Source: Acinetobacter guerrae (GTDB lineage Bacteria; Pseudomonadota; Gammaproteobacteria; Pseudomonadales; Moraxellaceae). From it: a DNA stretch of 64,000 nucleotides. Shown here piece after piece: positions 38,437-48,374 of the stretch. The DNA lies in contig NZ_LXGN01000034.1 of assembly GCF_009372255.1 (NCBI RefSeq), positions 338,837 through 402,836 of the forward strand. The letters run 5' to 3'. The position numbers and the translations under genes are program-made. Numbering within the stretch: the stretch's first letter is position 1; each line of letters starts with the position of its first letter. The notes under the pieces are model-generated. The model was given only the letters and a program-made list of their open reading frames with translations, was not told the DNA's origin and did not search any database.

Positions 38437-39756
38437 TTAACCACCAAATACAGCAAACTTAAATGCCCAAAGTAACGCTACAATCCAGACCATATATGGA
38501 ACAGTTTTCGCTTTACCTGTAAGTAACTTGATTAAGGCATAACTAATAAAGCCCATTGCAATACCATCTGCAATCGAATAAGCAAATGGCATAAATACAA
38601 TGGTCAAAAACGCAGGAACAGCTTCTGTAATATCTTCCCAATCAATATTGGTAATACCTTGAATCATCAACACACCAACAAATAAAAGTGCTGGAGCAGT
38701 TGCAAAACCTGGTACAGATTGAGCAAGAGGAGCCAAAAACAAACAAGCAAGGAATAAACAAGCGACAACCACCGCAGTCAAACCAGTACGACCACCTGCG
38801 GCCACTCCCGATGCAGACTCAATATACGGTGTAGTCGAAGAAGTACCTAAAGCAGCACCCGCAACAATCGCTGTCGAATCTGCAAACAATGCCTTTTTCA
38901 AACGCGGTAACTTACCATCGACCAATAAACCTGCACGATGTGAAACCCCAACAAGTGTTCCAGTACTATCAAATAAATCGACCAAGAAGAAAACAAAAAT
39001 TACCCCAATCAAACTCGCAGTAAATAATCCTTCAAAATCCATTTGTAAAAACGTAGGCGCTAAAGATGGAATCTCACCGACGACGCCTTTAAATTGATTC
39101 AACCCCATCAAGGTTGATATTGCGGTAATGACTAAGATACTGATAATAATTGCACCACGGATTCTAAAATGATGCATCACGACGATCATTAAAAAACCTA
39201 ATAAAGACAATAATACTGTAGGCTGTTTAATATCACCCAGACCAACCAAAGTCGCAGGGTTGGCTACAATAATGCCCGAATTTTTGAGTGCTACTAGCGC
39301 AAGAAATAAACCAATCCCTCCCCCAATTGCAAACTTGAGTGACATGGGTATAGCATTCACAATGGCTTCACGAATCTTTAAGAAACTGATGGCCAGAAAA
39401 ATAAGACCCGAAATAAAAACTGCAGCTAATGCCGTTTGCCAAGGCACACCCATACCTAAACAAACTGAATAGGTAAAATAGGCGTTTAACCCCATTCCTG
39501 GAGCAAGTGCAATCGGATAATTGGCGATCAGCCCCATGACTAAACAGCCAATTGCAGCAGCCAGACAGGTTGCCACAAATACCGCGCCGTGATCCATGCC
39601 AGTTTCAGACAATATAAGCGGATTGACAATAATGATGTAACACATCGTCAAAAAGGTCGTTACACCTGCAAGTACTTCAGTTCTGAAGCTTGTCTTATTT
39701 TCGCTTAATTTAAATAAGCGCTCTAACAAGTGTGCTGAAGGGTTAGGAGTTGACAT
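38437..39756 (-). CDS. NCS2/AzgA-family purine permease
   Basis: The start ATG at 39756 has AGGGA at good distance; the frame from 39789 is longer but lacks support. The 439-residue inner-membrane protein has about 12-14 helices. It shows the AzgA-like signatures NPLILSETGMD, APGMGLNAYFTYSVC and GTSSTTPYIESASGV. Members import adenine, guanine or hypoxanthine with protons. Pairing with an adenine deaminase suggests adenine salvage: uptake, then conversion to hypoxanthine. Confidence 0.88.
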   Translation of the reverse strand: MSTPNPSAHLLERLFKLSENKTSFRTEVLAGVTTFLTMCYIIIVNPLILSETGMDHGAVFVATCLAAAIGCLVMGLIANYPIALAPGMGLNAYFTYSVCLGMGVPWQTALAAVFISGLIFLAISFLKIREAIVNAIPMSLKFAIGGGIGLFLALVALKNSGIIVANPATLVGLGDIKQPTVLLSLLGFLMIVVMHHFRIRGAIIISILVITAISTLMGLNQFKGVVGEIPSLAPTFLQMDFEGLFTASLIGVIFVFFLVDLFDSTGTLVGVSHRAGLLVDGKLPRLKKALFADSTAIVAGAALGTSSTTPYIESASGVAAGGRTGLTAVVVACLFLACLFLAPLAQSVPGFATAPALLFVGVLMIQGITNIDWEDITEAVPAFLTIVFMPFAYSIADGIAMGFISYALIKLLTGKAKTVPYMVWIVALLWAFKFAVFGG

Positions 39757-40163
39757 AACATAGTCCCTAGAAAAAGTTTGAGCATTCAATATTGCTATAT
39801 GTACATCATCTTAAAGTGAATATTTATTTGAATACACTTTTAAAGACTGAATGTGGTCGTGCTATGGATTAAGCAATCAGCATGCCATTAATAATATTCA
39901 AAGGGTTTTCCCCATATCACAATAAATACTATATTCAGGATGCTATAAACCAAACTGCTCAGCCAGAACACAAAAAAGCTGCATAGGCCTATGCAGCTTT
40001 ACGTATACGTTAAGGAATATGATCTTAAAAATATCAATGTCATATCTTTAATGTCATCCCCTAGCAAATAGTATAACACAATGTTTTTTACTTTTACTTT
40101 ATGAAAGCAAACAACCCTTCTTATAAAAAAATTTAAAAATCAATATGTTAAATAAAAAACCGA
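39757..40163. other. Gap upstream of the purine permease
   Basis: This 407-bp stretch holds the permease promoter region and one strong hairpin (listed separately). I see no open frame of substance and no purine riboswitch signature. Confidence 0.6.
39975..40000 (-). terminator. Perfect-palindrome terminator
   Basis: AAAGCTGCATA and TATGCAGCTTT flank GGCC, making a 26-bp perfect palindrome. It is followed on the minus strand by six T residues. It most likely ends the transcript of the 68-residue protein gene 160 bp upstream. Confidence 0.75.
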
Positions 40164-40370
40164 TCATTGTATTAAATTTTGACGATGCGCACGGGACAGC
40201 GATGAACGCTGTGTATAATTCGGATTATTTTCTATGACTTGAAGGCTATGCTCCGCATCAGTGATCACTTTACTGACTTGTTCTTTCTTCTTCATCTTGG
40301 AATCCAGATAAATACTATAACCAAGCAAGATCACTAGACTAGCAAAAACCATCACGAGTATATTTCTCAT
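40164..40370 (-). CDS. Small membrane-anchored protein
   Basis: The 68-residue protein has an N-terminal transmembrane helix (about 4-22) and a polar C-terminal part. No family is recognised. A start codon with AAGG-like bases upstream and a downstream terminator support expression. It could be a small regulatory or stress membrane protein; this is only a guess from size. Confidence 0.5.
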   Translation of the reverse strand: MRNILVMVFASLVILLGYSIYLDSKMKKKEQVSKVITDAEHSLQVIENNPNYTQRSSLSRAHRQNLIQ

Positions 40371-41238
40371 AAGGTATATTCTTGTTATTCGTCTAACTGT
40401 GTTTTATTTTACCAAAAATAGACAAAAAAGCGACATATTTAACAATTAAAAAACTGATTGCCAATTTAGCTATTATATGACAGCTAAAAAATACACTTTT
40501 TTGAAATTTTTGTCCCTTTTACATCAATCATTTTATAAAATGGAAAATATAATCTTTCCACGTTATTTTGTTGTTAATACCCTGATTTTAAAATTATTAT
40601 TTAAATAGCCAAAACTTTATTTCATCTACTTTAGGCTTTTAAAAGTCGTTCTCCTATACTTGTACTTTATAACTTATTGCTTTAAATAATTATATTCATA
40701 TGGTTGTGCTCACTTAAGGGTTAAAAATATCAATTTTGTACTTTTTTAACATTTAAAAAATTAATCTATGACGTTAAATTCCTTCATTTTCATTATAAAA
40801 AATAGGTAGTTATTCAATATATAAGACCTAACAGCTTATTCTATAAATTATTGTAATATGATGACAAAATCATGAACTCAATCAAGTTAATTGCCTTAAA
40901 AGGCTAAATTATCAACACCTTTATCATTATACTTTTACGCTTTGTAAGATTGGCAGAAAATGACTTTTTTTGTCAACATACAAATATGTGTTCGATTACC
41001 AAGCAAAACATTTTTAACGCTTATAAGCTCGACAAAAATTCGTGTATGTTTCGAGCTTAAAATGTTAGACTTGCGCCTTATTTCTAAATTCATTTCATTT
41101 TATGCAAATTACGCCACCTTGATTGATCTCACTTCTTAAATATCAATTGAATTCATCACTGTCTAGTGATGTGGTGTCGTTGTATGTGTAAATATCACAT
41201 CACTAGCCTTTTATAACAGATAATTTTATAGGCTATTT
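40371..41238. other. 868-bp AT-rich intergenic region before the SulP gene
   Basis: This is the longest gene-free stretch in the window, with scattered A and T runs. I found no open frame above about 60 codons with a credible start, no tRNA, and no obvious IS end. The last 85 bp contain the structured leader listed separately. It may hide a small RNA or regulatory sites. Confidence 0.6.
41154..41206 (+). promoter_or_regulatory. Alternative-hairpin leader of the SulP gene
   Basis: CATCACT (41154-41160) can pair with AGTGATG (41165-41171). The same middle segment, as CTAGTGATGTG (41163-41173), can instead form an 11-bp stem with CACATCACTAG (41196-41206). The two helices exclude each other. 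CCTTTTAT follows and the SulP ATG is 33 bp on. This is the layout of an attenuator or switching leader; function is inferred. Confidence 0.5.
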
Positions 41239-42693
41239 ATGTTTCAGCAAATTCGTCAAGAATGGTTCTCTAATATTCGTGGAGATGTTCTGGCAGGCTT
41301 AGTTGTGGGACTTGCTCTGATTCCAGAAGCGATTGCTTTTTCCATTATTGCAGGTGTTGACCCTCAAGTCGGGCTATATGCTTCGTTCTCTATGGCTGTT
41401 GTGATCGCTTTTGTCGGTGGCCGCCCAGCGATGATTTCCGCAGCAACAGGTGCTATGGCTTTGCTGATGGTAACTTTAGTGAAAGAGCATGGACTGAATT
41501 ATCTTCTTGCAGCAACAATTTTGACTGGGATTATTCAAATTATTGCTGGGCAACTTAAACTGGCTAAACTGATGCGCTTTGTTTCTAAATCGGTCGTGAT
41601 TGGTTTTGTGAATGCGCTTGCGATTTTAATCTTTATGGCACAACTTCCCGAATTGATACACGTCTCAAGTCAGGTCTACCTTTTTGTGATTTTAGGTTTG
41701 GTAATCATTTATGGATTCCCTTATGTGCCAAAAATTGGAAAATTGATTCCATCCCCGATGGTCTGCATTGTTGTGATTACTTTTCTCGCTTTATTTTTAG
41801 ATTCACATGTAAGAACCGTTGGTGACATGGGTCATTTACCCAATAGCTTACCGCATTTCTTTATTCCAGATATTCCGTGGAATCTTGAAACTTTATGGAT
41901 CATTTTACCCTACTCCTGCGCATTGGCTGCGGTGGGATTATTAGAATCCATGATGACCGCAACAATTGTAGATGAACTGACGGATAGCTCAAGCGATAAA
42001 CATCGTGAATGTAAAGGTCAGGGTTTTGCCAATATTGTGACAGGTTTTATGGGAGGCATGGCGGGTTGCGCCATGATTGGGCAATCCATGATTAATGTAA
42101 AATCGGGTGCTCGCAAGCGTCTTTCAACCTTAGTGGCAGGTATTTTTCTACTGATATTAGTCGTGTTTATCAGTGACTGGTTGCGTGTGATTCCTATGGC
42201 AGCATTAGTTGCAGTAATGATTATGGTGTCAATCAGTACCTTTGACTGGGGATCGATTAAAAACTTTAAACGAAATCCTAAAAGTAGCAATATCGTCATG
42301 ATAACCACAGTGATCGTGGTGGTTGCGACTCATAATTTAGCGATTGGGGTCTTGGTCGGAGTTCTGTTGTCGGCATTATTTCTGGCTCAAAAACTCGAAA
42401 ATGATGTGTATATTGAAACTTCACTTCATGGTAATAGACGTATTTACGATGTTCGTGGGCAGTTATTTTTTAGTTCATCTGAGCGTTTTATCCGTGCATT
42501 TGACTTTCAGGAAAATGTTGAGCAGGTCATTATAGATTTAACCCATTCTCATATTTGGGATGTGACGACTGTAGCAACACTTGATAGCATCGTTGAAAAG
42601 TTCGAGAAAAATGGAATACAGGTCACTGTAAAAGGTTTAAATGAAGCGAGTTCCATCATGATTGATAAATATGGTAAACACGCCAAAATTTAA
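41239..42693 (+). CDS. SulP-family anion transporter
   Basis: The 484-residue inner-membrane protein has about 12-14 helices and a C-terminal STAS domain (about 385-475, with [20 protein letters not shown]). The N-terminal [20 protein letters not shown] is the SulP signature. The short, single-STAS form resembles the BicA/DauA groups that carry bicarbonate or C4-dicarboxylates as well as sulfate transporters. The substrate is not decidable here. Preceded by a structured leader and ended by a strong terminator. Confidence 0.9.
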   Translation: MFQQIRQEWFSNIRGDVLAGLVVGLALIPEAIAFSIIAGVDPQVGLYASFSMAVVIAFVGGRPAMISAATGAMALLMVTLVKEHGLNYLLAATILTGIIQIIAGQLKLAKLMRFVSKSVVIGFVNALAILIFMAQLPELIHVSSQVYLFVILGLVIIYGFPYVPKIGKLIPSPMVCIVVITFLALFLDSHVRTVGDMGHLPNSLPHFFIPDIPWNLETLWIILPYSCALAAVGLLESMMTATIVDELTDSSSDKHRECKGQGFANIVTGFMGGMAGCAMIGQSMINVKSGARKRLSTLVAGIFLLILVVFISDWLRVIPMAALVAVMIMVSISTFDWGSIKNFKRNPKSSNIVMITTVIVVVATHNLAIGVLVGVLLSALFLAQKLENDVYIETSLHGNRRIYDVRGQLFFSSSERFIRAFDFQENVEQVIIDLTHSHIWDVTTVATLDSIVEKFEKNGIQVTVKGLNEASSIMIDKYGKHAKI

Positions 42694-42700
42694 AAAATAT

Positions 42701-42736
42701 AAAACCGTGCAATTTGAGTTTTGCACGGTTTTGTTT
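42701..42736. terminator. Terminator between convergent SulP and TonB receptor genes
   Basis: A 12-bp perfect stem (AAAACCGTGCAA / TTGCACGGTTTT) with an 8-nt loop and T-rich tail. Confidence 0.92.
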
Positions 42737-42751
42737 TAGACACAGAGATCT

Positions 42752-44989
42752 TTAAAACTGGTAGTTTAAACGGACTAAATAATTTCGTGGAGTACCTGGC
42801 ATAGAGTTAGAACGCCAATACTCTTTGTCGGTTAGATTATTTACCGCAAAAGTAATGCCCCAATGTTCATCTTTATAACCCAATGCAGCATCTAAACGTG
42901 TCCAGCCATCAATTTTGCTAAGATTGTTATCTGCGGTATAAAACGAACCCACATAAGTTCCACCAACTTCAACATAGACTCTCTCAACAGGGAGATAACG
43001 TATAAATAAATTACCCGTATTTTCAGAAATATTGGCAAGACGATTATCTTTTAAACGACTCGCTGGTGTCACATTGGCACGAATATCTTTTGTCCATTTG
43101 GCATCGGTATAACCATATCCACCACGCACAAAAACATTATCTAGCACACGACCAATAAAACTGAACTCAACCCCCTTTGATTGTTGTTGTTGACCGACTT
43201 GCCATTCATTGGGTTGGTTTGTTGGATCAGGACGATAACGAATATTGTTCTTGGTAATATCAAAAACCGATAATTGTGTGTTTAAGCGCTGATCGAACCA
43301 ATCGCTTTTAACTCCTATTTCGTATTGCTCATTGTATTGAGGCTTCGCATCATAAACACTGGTATCATTTACATTCGGGTCAATGCTAATTGTACCTCGC
43401 CCGCCATATGGGGCAAAGCTTTTACTGTACGACGTATAAAAACTATGATTATCGGTTGGCTGCCAAACAAAACCGACATTAGGGCTTAAACTTTCACCAT
43501 TATAACTTTTTGATATATCTACAGGTTTACTGTTAGCCACAAATGCCTGTGTTTTAAACTCAAATGTATCGTAACGAATACCCAGCATCATTTTTAATGT
43601 TGGTGTAAGCGTTATCAGATCTTGTAAGAAAAACGCAAGATTTTCTGCATCATGATGATTAATTGTAGTGGTGGTTTTATGTGCATTTTCAGGCAAATCA
43701 TCATAATAGTCTGAAGGCTGATAAGGATTAATATATCCATAATATGTTTGAGTGCCGCTTGAATAGTTGCCAAGTTTTGGATCACGATCTTCATGTGTCC
43801 AATCACTTCCAAACATAATTTGATGTTCAAAACGTCCTGTATTGAATTTACCCGTAATATCAAAGGTATTAACCAATGTTTTATTCATGGTTTCTTGCCA
43901 TGCATAACTTTGGCGCAAATATCCTTTCCAAGTACACGCTGCGCCTGTAATTTGTTTACCGTTCAGATCACACCATGTTCCGCCGAAGAAATTATCAAAA
44001 TTTTGATAGGCTTGACGGTAGCTTGCCGCCCAATGAAATTTCCAGTTGGGAGCAAATTCATATTTAAGATCCGTCCGAATAGTTTGCAACTCATCTTCAA
44101 TATAATCGGTTGGACGGGCAAATCCTGTTTTTAACGATACATCTTTTGGCAAGTTTTCATAACTTGGCCCCCGATCAGGTGTGCGATCTAATTTATCGTA
44201 GGTGTATTGTGTGGTCCATAATAAAGTTTGATCATCATTTCGATAACTAACACTTGGAGAAAGAAGTTCAATTTGAGAGCCAATTCCTTTACGAAAACTG
44301 TTGGTATCCGCTTTTTCACCTGTTAAACGTACTGCCCAGTTATCATTTAAAGCTCGATTAATATCTATGGTTGCCCCAACATTATTGTAGGAACCCGTAT
44401 AAAGCCCAACCGTACTTTTTGAATCAAAATTGGCAAATTTTGTGACCATATTGATCACGCCACCACCTTGACTTCGACCATACAGAACTGAAGCAGGCCC
44501 TTTTAAGATTTCAATTCGTTCAACATTGGCTGTGCTACGGCGTAACTGACCGCTTTCACGCACGCCATCACGGTAAATGTCACCTGCATCTGCGGCAAAA
44601 CCACGTAAATAAATGCCATCACCACGAGTATCGTAACTGGTCGATACTCCGGGTGTGCCTTGCAGCATAATACTTAAATCGTTAGCACCATATATTTTAT
44701 ATTTTTGCACATCGATAGTATCGATGGTTTGTGGAATATCTTTCTTCTTTAGACCATTACGCGTGACATTTGCTTCATCATAGTCGATATAACTTTTGAC
44801 TGGATCAAGTTCGCTCATTGCTTCAATTTTAATGGTAGGCAAGACTGCTTTAGTCGTTTGTAGCTCATCAGTATTTAGCGATTCATCAAGATCTTTTGCA
44901 AATCCAGAATGAGTTTGCACAATCATCATTGCTAATAGACTCAGCTTAAAGGCGCTTATAAGCTTCATTTTTAAATTAAATTGATTCAT
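42752..44989 (-). CDS. TonB-dependent siderophore receptor
   Basis: The 745-residue outer-membrane receptor has a Sec signal (ending near GFAKD, about residue 32) and a plug domain (about 80-190) with DIPQTIDTI, YLRGF, RIEILKGPASVLYGR and GGVINMVTK. A 22-strand barrel follows, ending in LVRLNYQF. There is no N-terminal signalling domain. It falls in the siderophore-receptor group (Fiu/FhuE/FoxA-like); the ligand cannot be read. A Fur-like site lies upstream. Exported iron chelate uptake with TonB-ExbBD is the family role. Confidence 0.92.
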   Translation of the reverse strand: MNQFNLKMKLISAFKLSLLAMMIVQTHSGFAKDLDESLNTDELQTTKAVLPTIKIEAMSELDPVKSYIDYDEANVTRNGLKKKDIPQTIDTIDVQKYKIYGANDLSIMLQGTPGVSTSYDTRGDGIYLRGFAADAGDIYRDGVRESGQLRRSTANVERIEILKGPASVLYGRSQGGGVINMVTKFANFDSKSTVGLYTGSYNNVGATIDINRALNDNWAVRLTGEKADTNSFRKGIGSQIELLSPSVSYRNDDQTLLWTTQYTYDKLDRTPDRGPSYENLPKDVSLKTGFARPTDYIEDELQTIRTDLKYEFAPNWKFHWAASYRQAYQNFDNFFGGTWCDLNGKQITGAACTWKGYLRQSYAWQETMNKTLVNTFDITGKFNTGRFEHQIMFGSDWTHEDRDPKLGNYSSGTQTYYGYINPYQPSDYYDDLPENAHKTTTTINHHDAENLAFFLQDLITLTPTLKMMLGIRYDTFEFKTQAFVANSKPVDISKSYNGESLSPNVGFVWQPTDNHSFYTSYSKSFAPYGGRGTISIDPNVNDTSVYDAKPQYNEQYEIGVKSDWFDQRLNTQLSVFDITKNNIRYRPDPTNQPNEWQVGQQQQSKGVEFSFIGRVLDNVFVRGGYGYTDAKWTKDIRANVTPASRLKDNRLANISENTGNLFIRYLPVERVYVEVGGTYVGSFYTADNNLSKIDGWTRLDAALGYKDEHWGITFAVNNLTDKEYWRSNSMPGTPRNYLVRLNYQF

Positions 44990-45049
44990 TAGAAAAATTA
45001 CTCAGACTTAAAATATTTAGTAAATAAAAACCTGTGCATACTAATAAAA

Positions 45050-45068
45050 AACATTCTCATTTGCATTA
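45050..45068 (-). promoter_or_regulatory. Fur-box candidate of the TonB receptor gene
   Basis: On the minus strand three successive hexamers AATGCA, AATGAG and AATGTT lie about 60 bp before the receptor start, fitting the Fur repeat model (NAT-A/T-AT units) loosely. Regulation by iron is expected for this receptor class. Confidence 0.45.
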
Positions 45069-45240
45069 CTGTTTTAATACAAATTGATCATTCTGAGTAC
45101 AATCAATTAAGCTATTTTTAATAATCATCTTCTAGAAATTGAAAATTCAACTATATTTTTAAGAAAAAAAATACAATCTAATGTGATAACAAACTAAATA
45201 TAAATAAGAAAATTTTAAAAAAAATGAAACTTTTCCAATA

Positions 45241-45266
45241 AAAAAGGGATAACCGAAGTCATCCCT
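45241..45266 (-). terminator. dctA terminator with TTCG loop
   Basis: On the minus strand AGGGATGAC and GTTATCCCT pair (one G-T) around a stable C-TTCG-G tetraloop. Six T residues follow, 23 bp after the dctA stop. Confidence 0.9.
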
Positions 45267-45288
45267 AAATATTACATGTTTTGATTAA

Positions 45289-46635
45289 TTACGCAGCAGA
45301 CCGCTCATTCTCTTCAAGCATTTTACGGTCAACTTCTTCAGGATTATTAAGAGCATTCTGAAGTTTTTGCATATCCAATGCTCCCACCCATTTAGCAACA
45401 ACGATAGTCGCTACACTGTTTCCAGTTAAATTGGTCAAGGCACGAGCTTCAGACATAAAACGGTCAATACCCAAAATAAGCGCTAAGCCTGCAACAGGAA
45501 TATGTCCAACTGCCGATAATGTAGCAGCCATTACAATAAATCCTGAACCTGTGACACCAGCTGCACCTTTAGATGAGATCAACAATACAACCAACAAAGT
45601 AATCTGATGCTGAATATCAAGCTGTGTGTTGGTCGCCTGAGCAATAAAGATCGCCGCCATGGTCAAATAAATCGATGTACCATCCAAATTAAATGAATAG
45701 CCTGTCGGAATAACCAAACCTACAACTGACTTTTCACAACCTGCGATTTCGAGTTTTTTCAGCATACGCGGTAATACGGATTCTGATGAAGACGTCCCTA
45801 ATACAATGAGTAATTCTTCACGAATCAGGCGTAACATTTTAAAAATGCTAAAACCACACAAGCGACTGATAGAACCTAATACAACGAAAATAAACAACAA
45901 GCAAGTGGCGTAGAAACAAAGAATAAGTTGACCAAGTTGTACCAACGATCCAACACCATATTTACCAATGGTAAATGCCATCGCACCGAAAGCACCGATC
46001 GGTGCAAGCTTCATGATCATATTCACGATATTAAAGAATACATGTGAAATTTGATCAATCAGTTTCAGAACAGGTTTGCCCGCATCGCCAAGTTTATGAA
46101 GTGCGAAACCAAAAAGGATAGCAAACAATAAGACCTGTAAGATTTCACCATTGGCAAACGCACCTACGACCGTCTCAGGAATGATATGCATCAAAAAGTC
46201 GACGGTAGATTGGGACTGACCCGATGCAACGTATTTCGCAATCCCTGCTGTATCAAGTGTTGCTGGATCAACATTCATACCCACACCAGGTTTGGCAATA
46301 TTAATCACCAACAGACCTACAATGAGAGCAAGAGTTGAAACGATTTCGAAGTAAAGTAACGCAATCCCACCTGTCTTACCGACAGATTTCATACTTTCCA
46401 TACCTGCAATCCCACTGACTACAGTACAGAAAATAACAGGTGCAATAATCATCTTAATCAGACGAATAAATGCATCACCTAACGGTTTAAGTTGTTCACC
46501 TAAACCTGGGATATTTTCTTTGACACCATCTACGATTTGCGTGGTACTCGGATAAAAATGTCCGACCAAGACACCCGCAATAATGGCAATGATCACTTGA
46601 AAATAAAGTGATTTGTAAATCGGTTTTTTAGCCAT
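45289..46635 (-). CDS. dctA: C4-dicarboxylate transporter DctA
   Basis: This is an inner-membrane sodium- or proton-coupled symporter for succinate, fumarate and malate. The 448 residues match E. coli DctA over their whole length by eye: [29 protein letters not shown], the reentrant hairpin [12 protein letters not shown] and [19 protein letters not shown] are all present. There is an insertion of about 14 residues after HFYP. A tandem repeat lies in its upstream region. Own terminator, monocistronic. Confidence 0.95.
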   Translation of the reverse strand: MAKKPIYKSLYFQVIIAIIAGVLVGHFYPSTTQIVDGVKENIPGLGEQLKPLGDAFIRLIKMIIAPVIFCTVVSGIAGMESMKSVGKTGGIALLYFEIVSTLALIVGLLVINIAKPGVGMNVDPATLDTAGIAKYVASGQSQSTVDFLMHIIPETVVGAFANGEILQVLLFAILFGFALHKLGDAGKPVLKLIDQISHVFFNIVNMIMKLAPIGAFGAMAFTIGKYGVGSLVQLGQLILCFYATCLLFIFVVLGSISRLCGFSIFKMLRLIREELLIVLGTSSSESVLPRMLKKLEIAGCEKSVVGLVIPTGYSFNLDGTSIYLTMAAIFIAQATNTQLDIQHQITLLVVLLISSKGAAGVTGSGFIVMAATLSAVGHIPVAGLALILGIDRFMSEARALTNLTGNSVATIVVAKWVGALDMQKLQNALNNPEEVDRKMLEENERSAA

Positions 46636-47077
46636 AACTTTACGTCAACAAATATTTCTAAGCCCTTAGAAATATATCTATAAAAATATCTATAAAAAAT
46701 TTATAGACAGCCCTTTAGCCCACTTGTCTGGATGACTCATGGCGGAAGTTCTTTTACAAGAAAACTTTCCTTAAGATGAAAAACAATATGTTTTTCAAAA
46801 CAGTCTCACGACTTAAAACGTTCCGATCAAACTAGAACTTAATCTGTTTAAAGAAAAATGGGAGGTAACGAATAAATCGTTAATAAAAATTAAACAGTAC
46901 TAAAATGCCGAGAGTTTACTGCAATTCCTCTTTTTATCGGTTACAAAATCCATTTTTCGGCTATTTTTTAAGCAAAAATAGTGTAGACATTAGTCTAATG
47001 CCCTTAAGAATAATTCTTTCATTTTATTTTTATGTCATAGTGATGCTATTCATTTTTCCACGAAATATTGACCGCAT
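46636..47077. other. Divergent promoter region of dctA and ybiB
   Basis: This 442-bp AT-rich gap contains the 12-bp tandem repeat near dctA and a GAAAAAC/GTTTTTC inverted repeat (46778-46796). No credible gene was seen. Confidence 0.6.
46674..46697. repeat. Perfect tandem 12-bp repeat upstream of dctA
   Basis: ATATCTATAAAA occurs twice head to tail, 39-62 bp before the dctA start codon. It could be repeated operator or promoter elements, or a slippage-prone tract. Confidence 0.7.
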
Positions 47078-48085
47078 ATGAACACTAAGAAAAATCTATA
47101 TAAAGACAGTGAACATCCTTTTGCCCAATATGTGCGTATATTGGGCAAAGGTAAAACAGGTTCACGGTCTTTAAGTTATGAAGAAGCTTATGCCGCTTTT
47201 TCCATGATTTTAAAAGGTGAAGTTCTGGATGTTCAACTTGGTGCTTTTTTAATGCTGCTTCGTGTTAAAGAAGAATCTGTTGAGGAACTGACTGGTTTCG
47301 TGCAAGCAACTAAGGATCAGCTCAACTTTGCACCACTTGCAGTCGATCTGGACTGGTCATCTTATGCGGGTAAACGCAAACATTATCCATGGTTTTTGTT
47401 GTCCGCACTCACGCTAGCAAAACATGGTTATAACATTGTCATGCATGGTGCTGCGGGACATACCATTAACCGCGTATATACTGAACAAGTGTTAGAGTAT
47501 CTGGGATATCCAATTTGTCAGTCTGAACAAGATGTTAAGCAACAATTACAGCAACAACATTTTGCTTATTTACCATTAGAGGCAATTTCTCCTGTACTCA
47601 ATGACATGATTTCTTTACGTAATGTCATGGGGCTACGTTCCCCCGTTCATACTTTAGCGCGTTTAATCAATCCCTTTAATGCTAAAGCCACTTTACAAGC
47701 CATTTTTCATCCTGCTTATCGTAGTTCACATCAGCAAGCAGCATATCGACTAGGCTATAAAAATAGTGCGGTAATTAAGGGTGAAGGCGGTGAATTTGAG
47801 CGGAATCCAGATGCTAAAACGCTTATTTGTGGAATAAAAAATGGCGAACTGTATGAATACGAATTACCTAAATTAACACCAGAACGCAGCCCGACCGAAG
47901 AAGAACTTGATTTAGAAACATTTAAACAAGTCTGGTTAGGGCATACTCGCCATGAATATGGTGAAACGGCACTTATTGAAACAATGGGTATTGCACTGTA
48001 CAGCATGAATATCGTTGAGGATTATGCTCAAGCGATGGACAAAGCAAAAGAGCTTTGGAATACCAGATTCGACAAAGCTCTTTAA
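47078..48085 (+). CDS. ybiB: TrpD2/YbiB family protein
   Basis: The 335-residue protein is homologous to anthranilate phosphoribosyltransferase, with the glycosyltransferase family 3 N-terminal helical domain (about 15-85, LSYEEAYAAFSMILKGEV) and a larger domain with HGAAGHTINRVYTEQVLEYL. The E. coli YbiB protein binds nucleic acid and is under LexA control, and is not a tryptophan enzyme. The pyrophosphate loop GTGGD of true TrpD is not seen. Family clear, role unknown. Confidence 0.85.
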   Translation: MNTKKNLYKDSEHPFAQYVRILGKGKTGSRSLSYEEAYAAFSMILKGEVLDVQLGAFLMLLRVKEESVEELTGFVQATKDQLNFAPLAVDLDWSSYAGKRKHYPWFLLSALTLAKHGYNIVMHGAAGHTINRVYTEQVLEYLGYPICQSEQDVKQQLQQQHFAYLPLEAISPVLNDMISLRNVMGLRSPVHTLARLINPFNAKATLQAIFHPAYRSSHQQAAYRLGYKNSAVIKGEGGEFERNPDAKTLICGIKNGELYEYELPKLTPERSPTEEELDLETFKQVWLGHTRHEYGETALIETMGIALYSMNIVEDYAQAMDKAKELWNTRFDKAL

Positions 48086-48107
48086 ATAGCTTTAAAACCG
48101 ATGCGTT

Positions 48108-48374
48108 TTAAATAAAACGGATCGGTTTAAATTCAGGTTCTGGCAGGTGTGAATCACACTCCTCACCTTCTTCCTTTTTACCTTTATCGATATAACCTGT
48201 ACGCTCTGTTTCGGGTACATTCTGGTGTTCCCACGCAATGACCGCTTGCATACAAGTCTGGCGTTGTTCCTGAGTCAGAACTACACCATTTGGCCATTTA
48301 CCAATTTCGACTGCCGTTTTTAAACGCTGTACGATATCTGGATCTAAAACGGCAAGCATTTGTTCAATATTCAT
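48108..48374 (-). CDS. yeaC: YeaC/DUF1315 family protein
   Basis: The 88-residue soluble protein has the DUF1315 pattern: LKTAVEIGKWPNGVVLT near residue 18 and CMQAVIAWEHQNVPETERTG near 41. Function unknown. Its ATG overlaps the nadK stop as ATGA, so it is translationally coupled to nadK. Confidence 0.85.
   Translation of the reverse strand: MNIEQMLAVLDPDIVQRLKTAVEIGKWPNGVVLTQEQRQTCMQAVIAWEHQNVPETERTGYIDKGKKEEGEECDSHLPEPEFKPIRFI

Noticed and set aside
39757..40163. Possible purine riboswitch before the purine permease
   Set aside because: No conserved loop motifs of the purine aptamer were found, and the one hairpin is a terminator for the opposite end.
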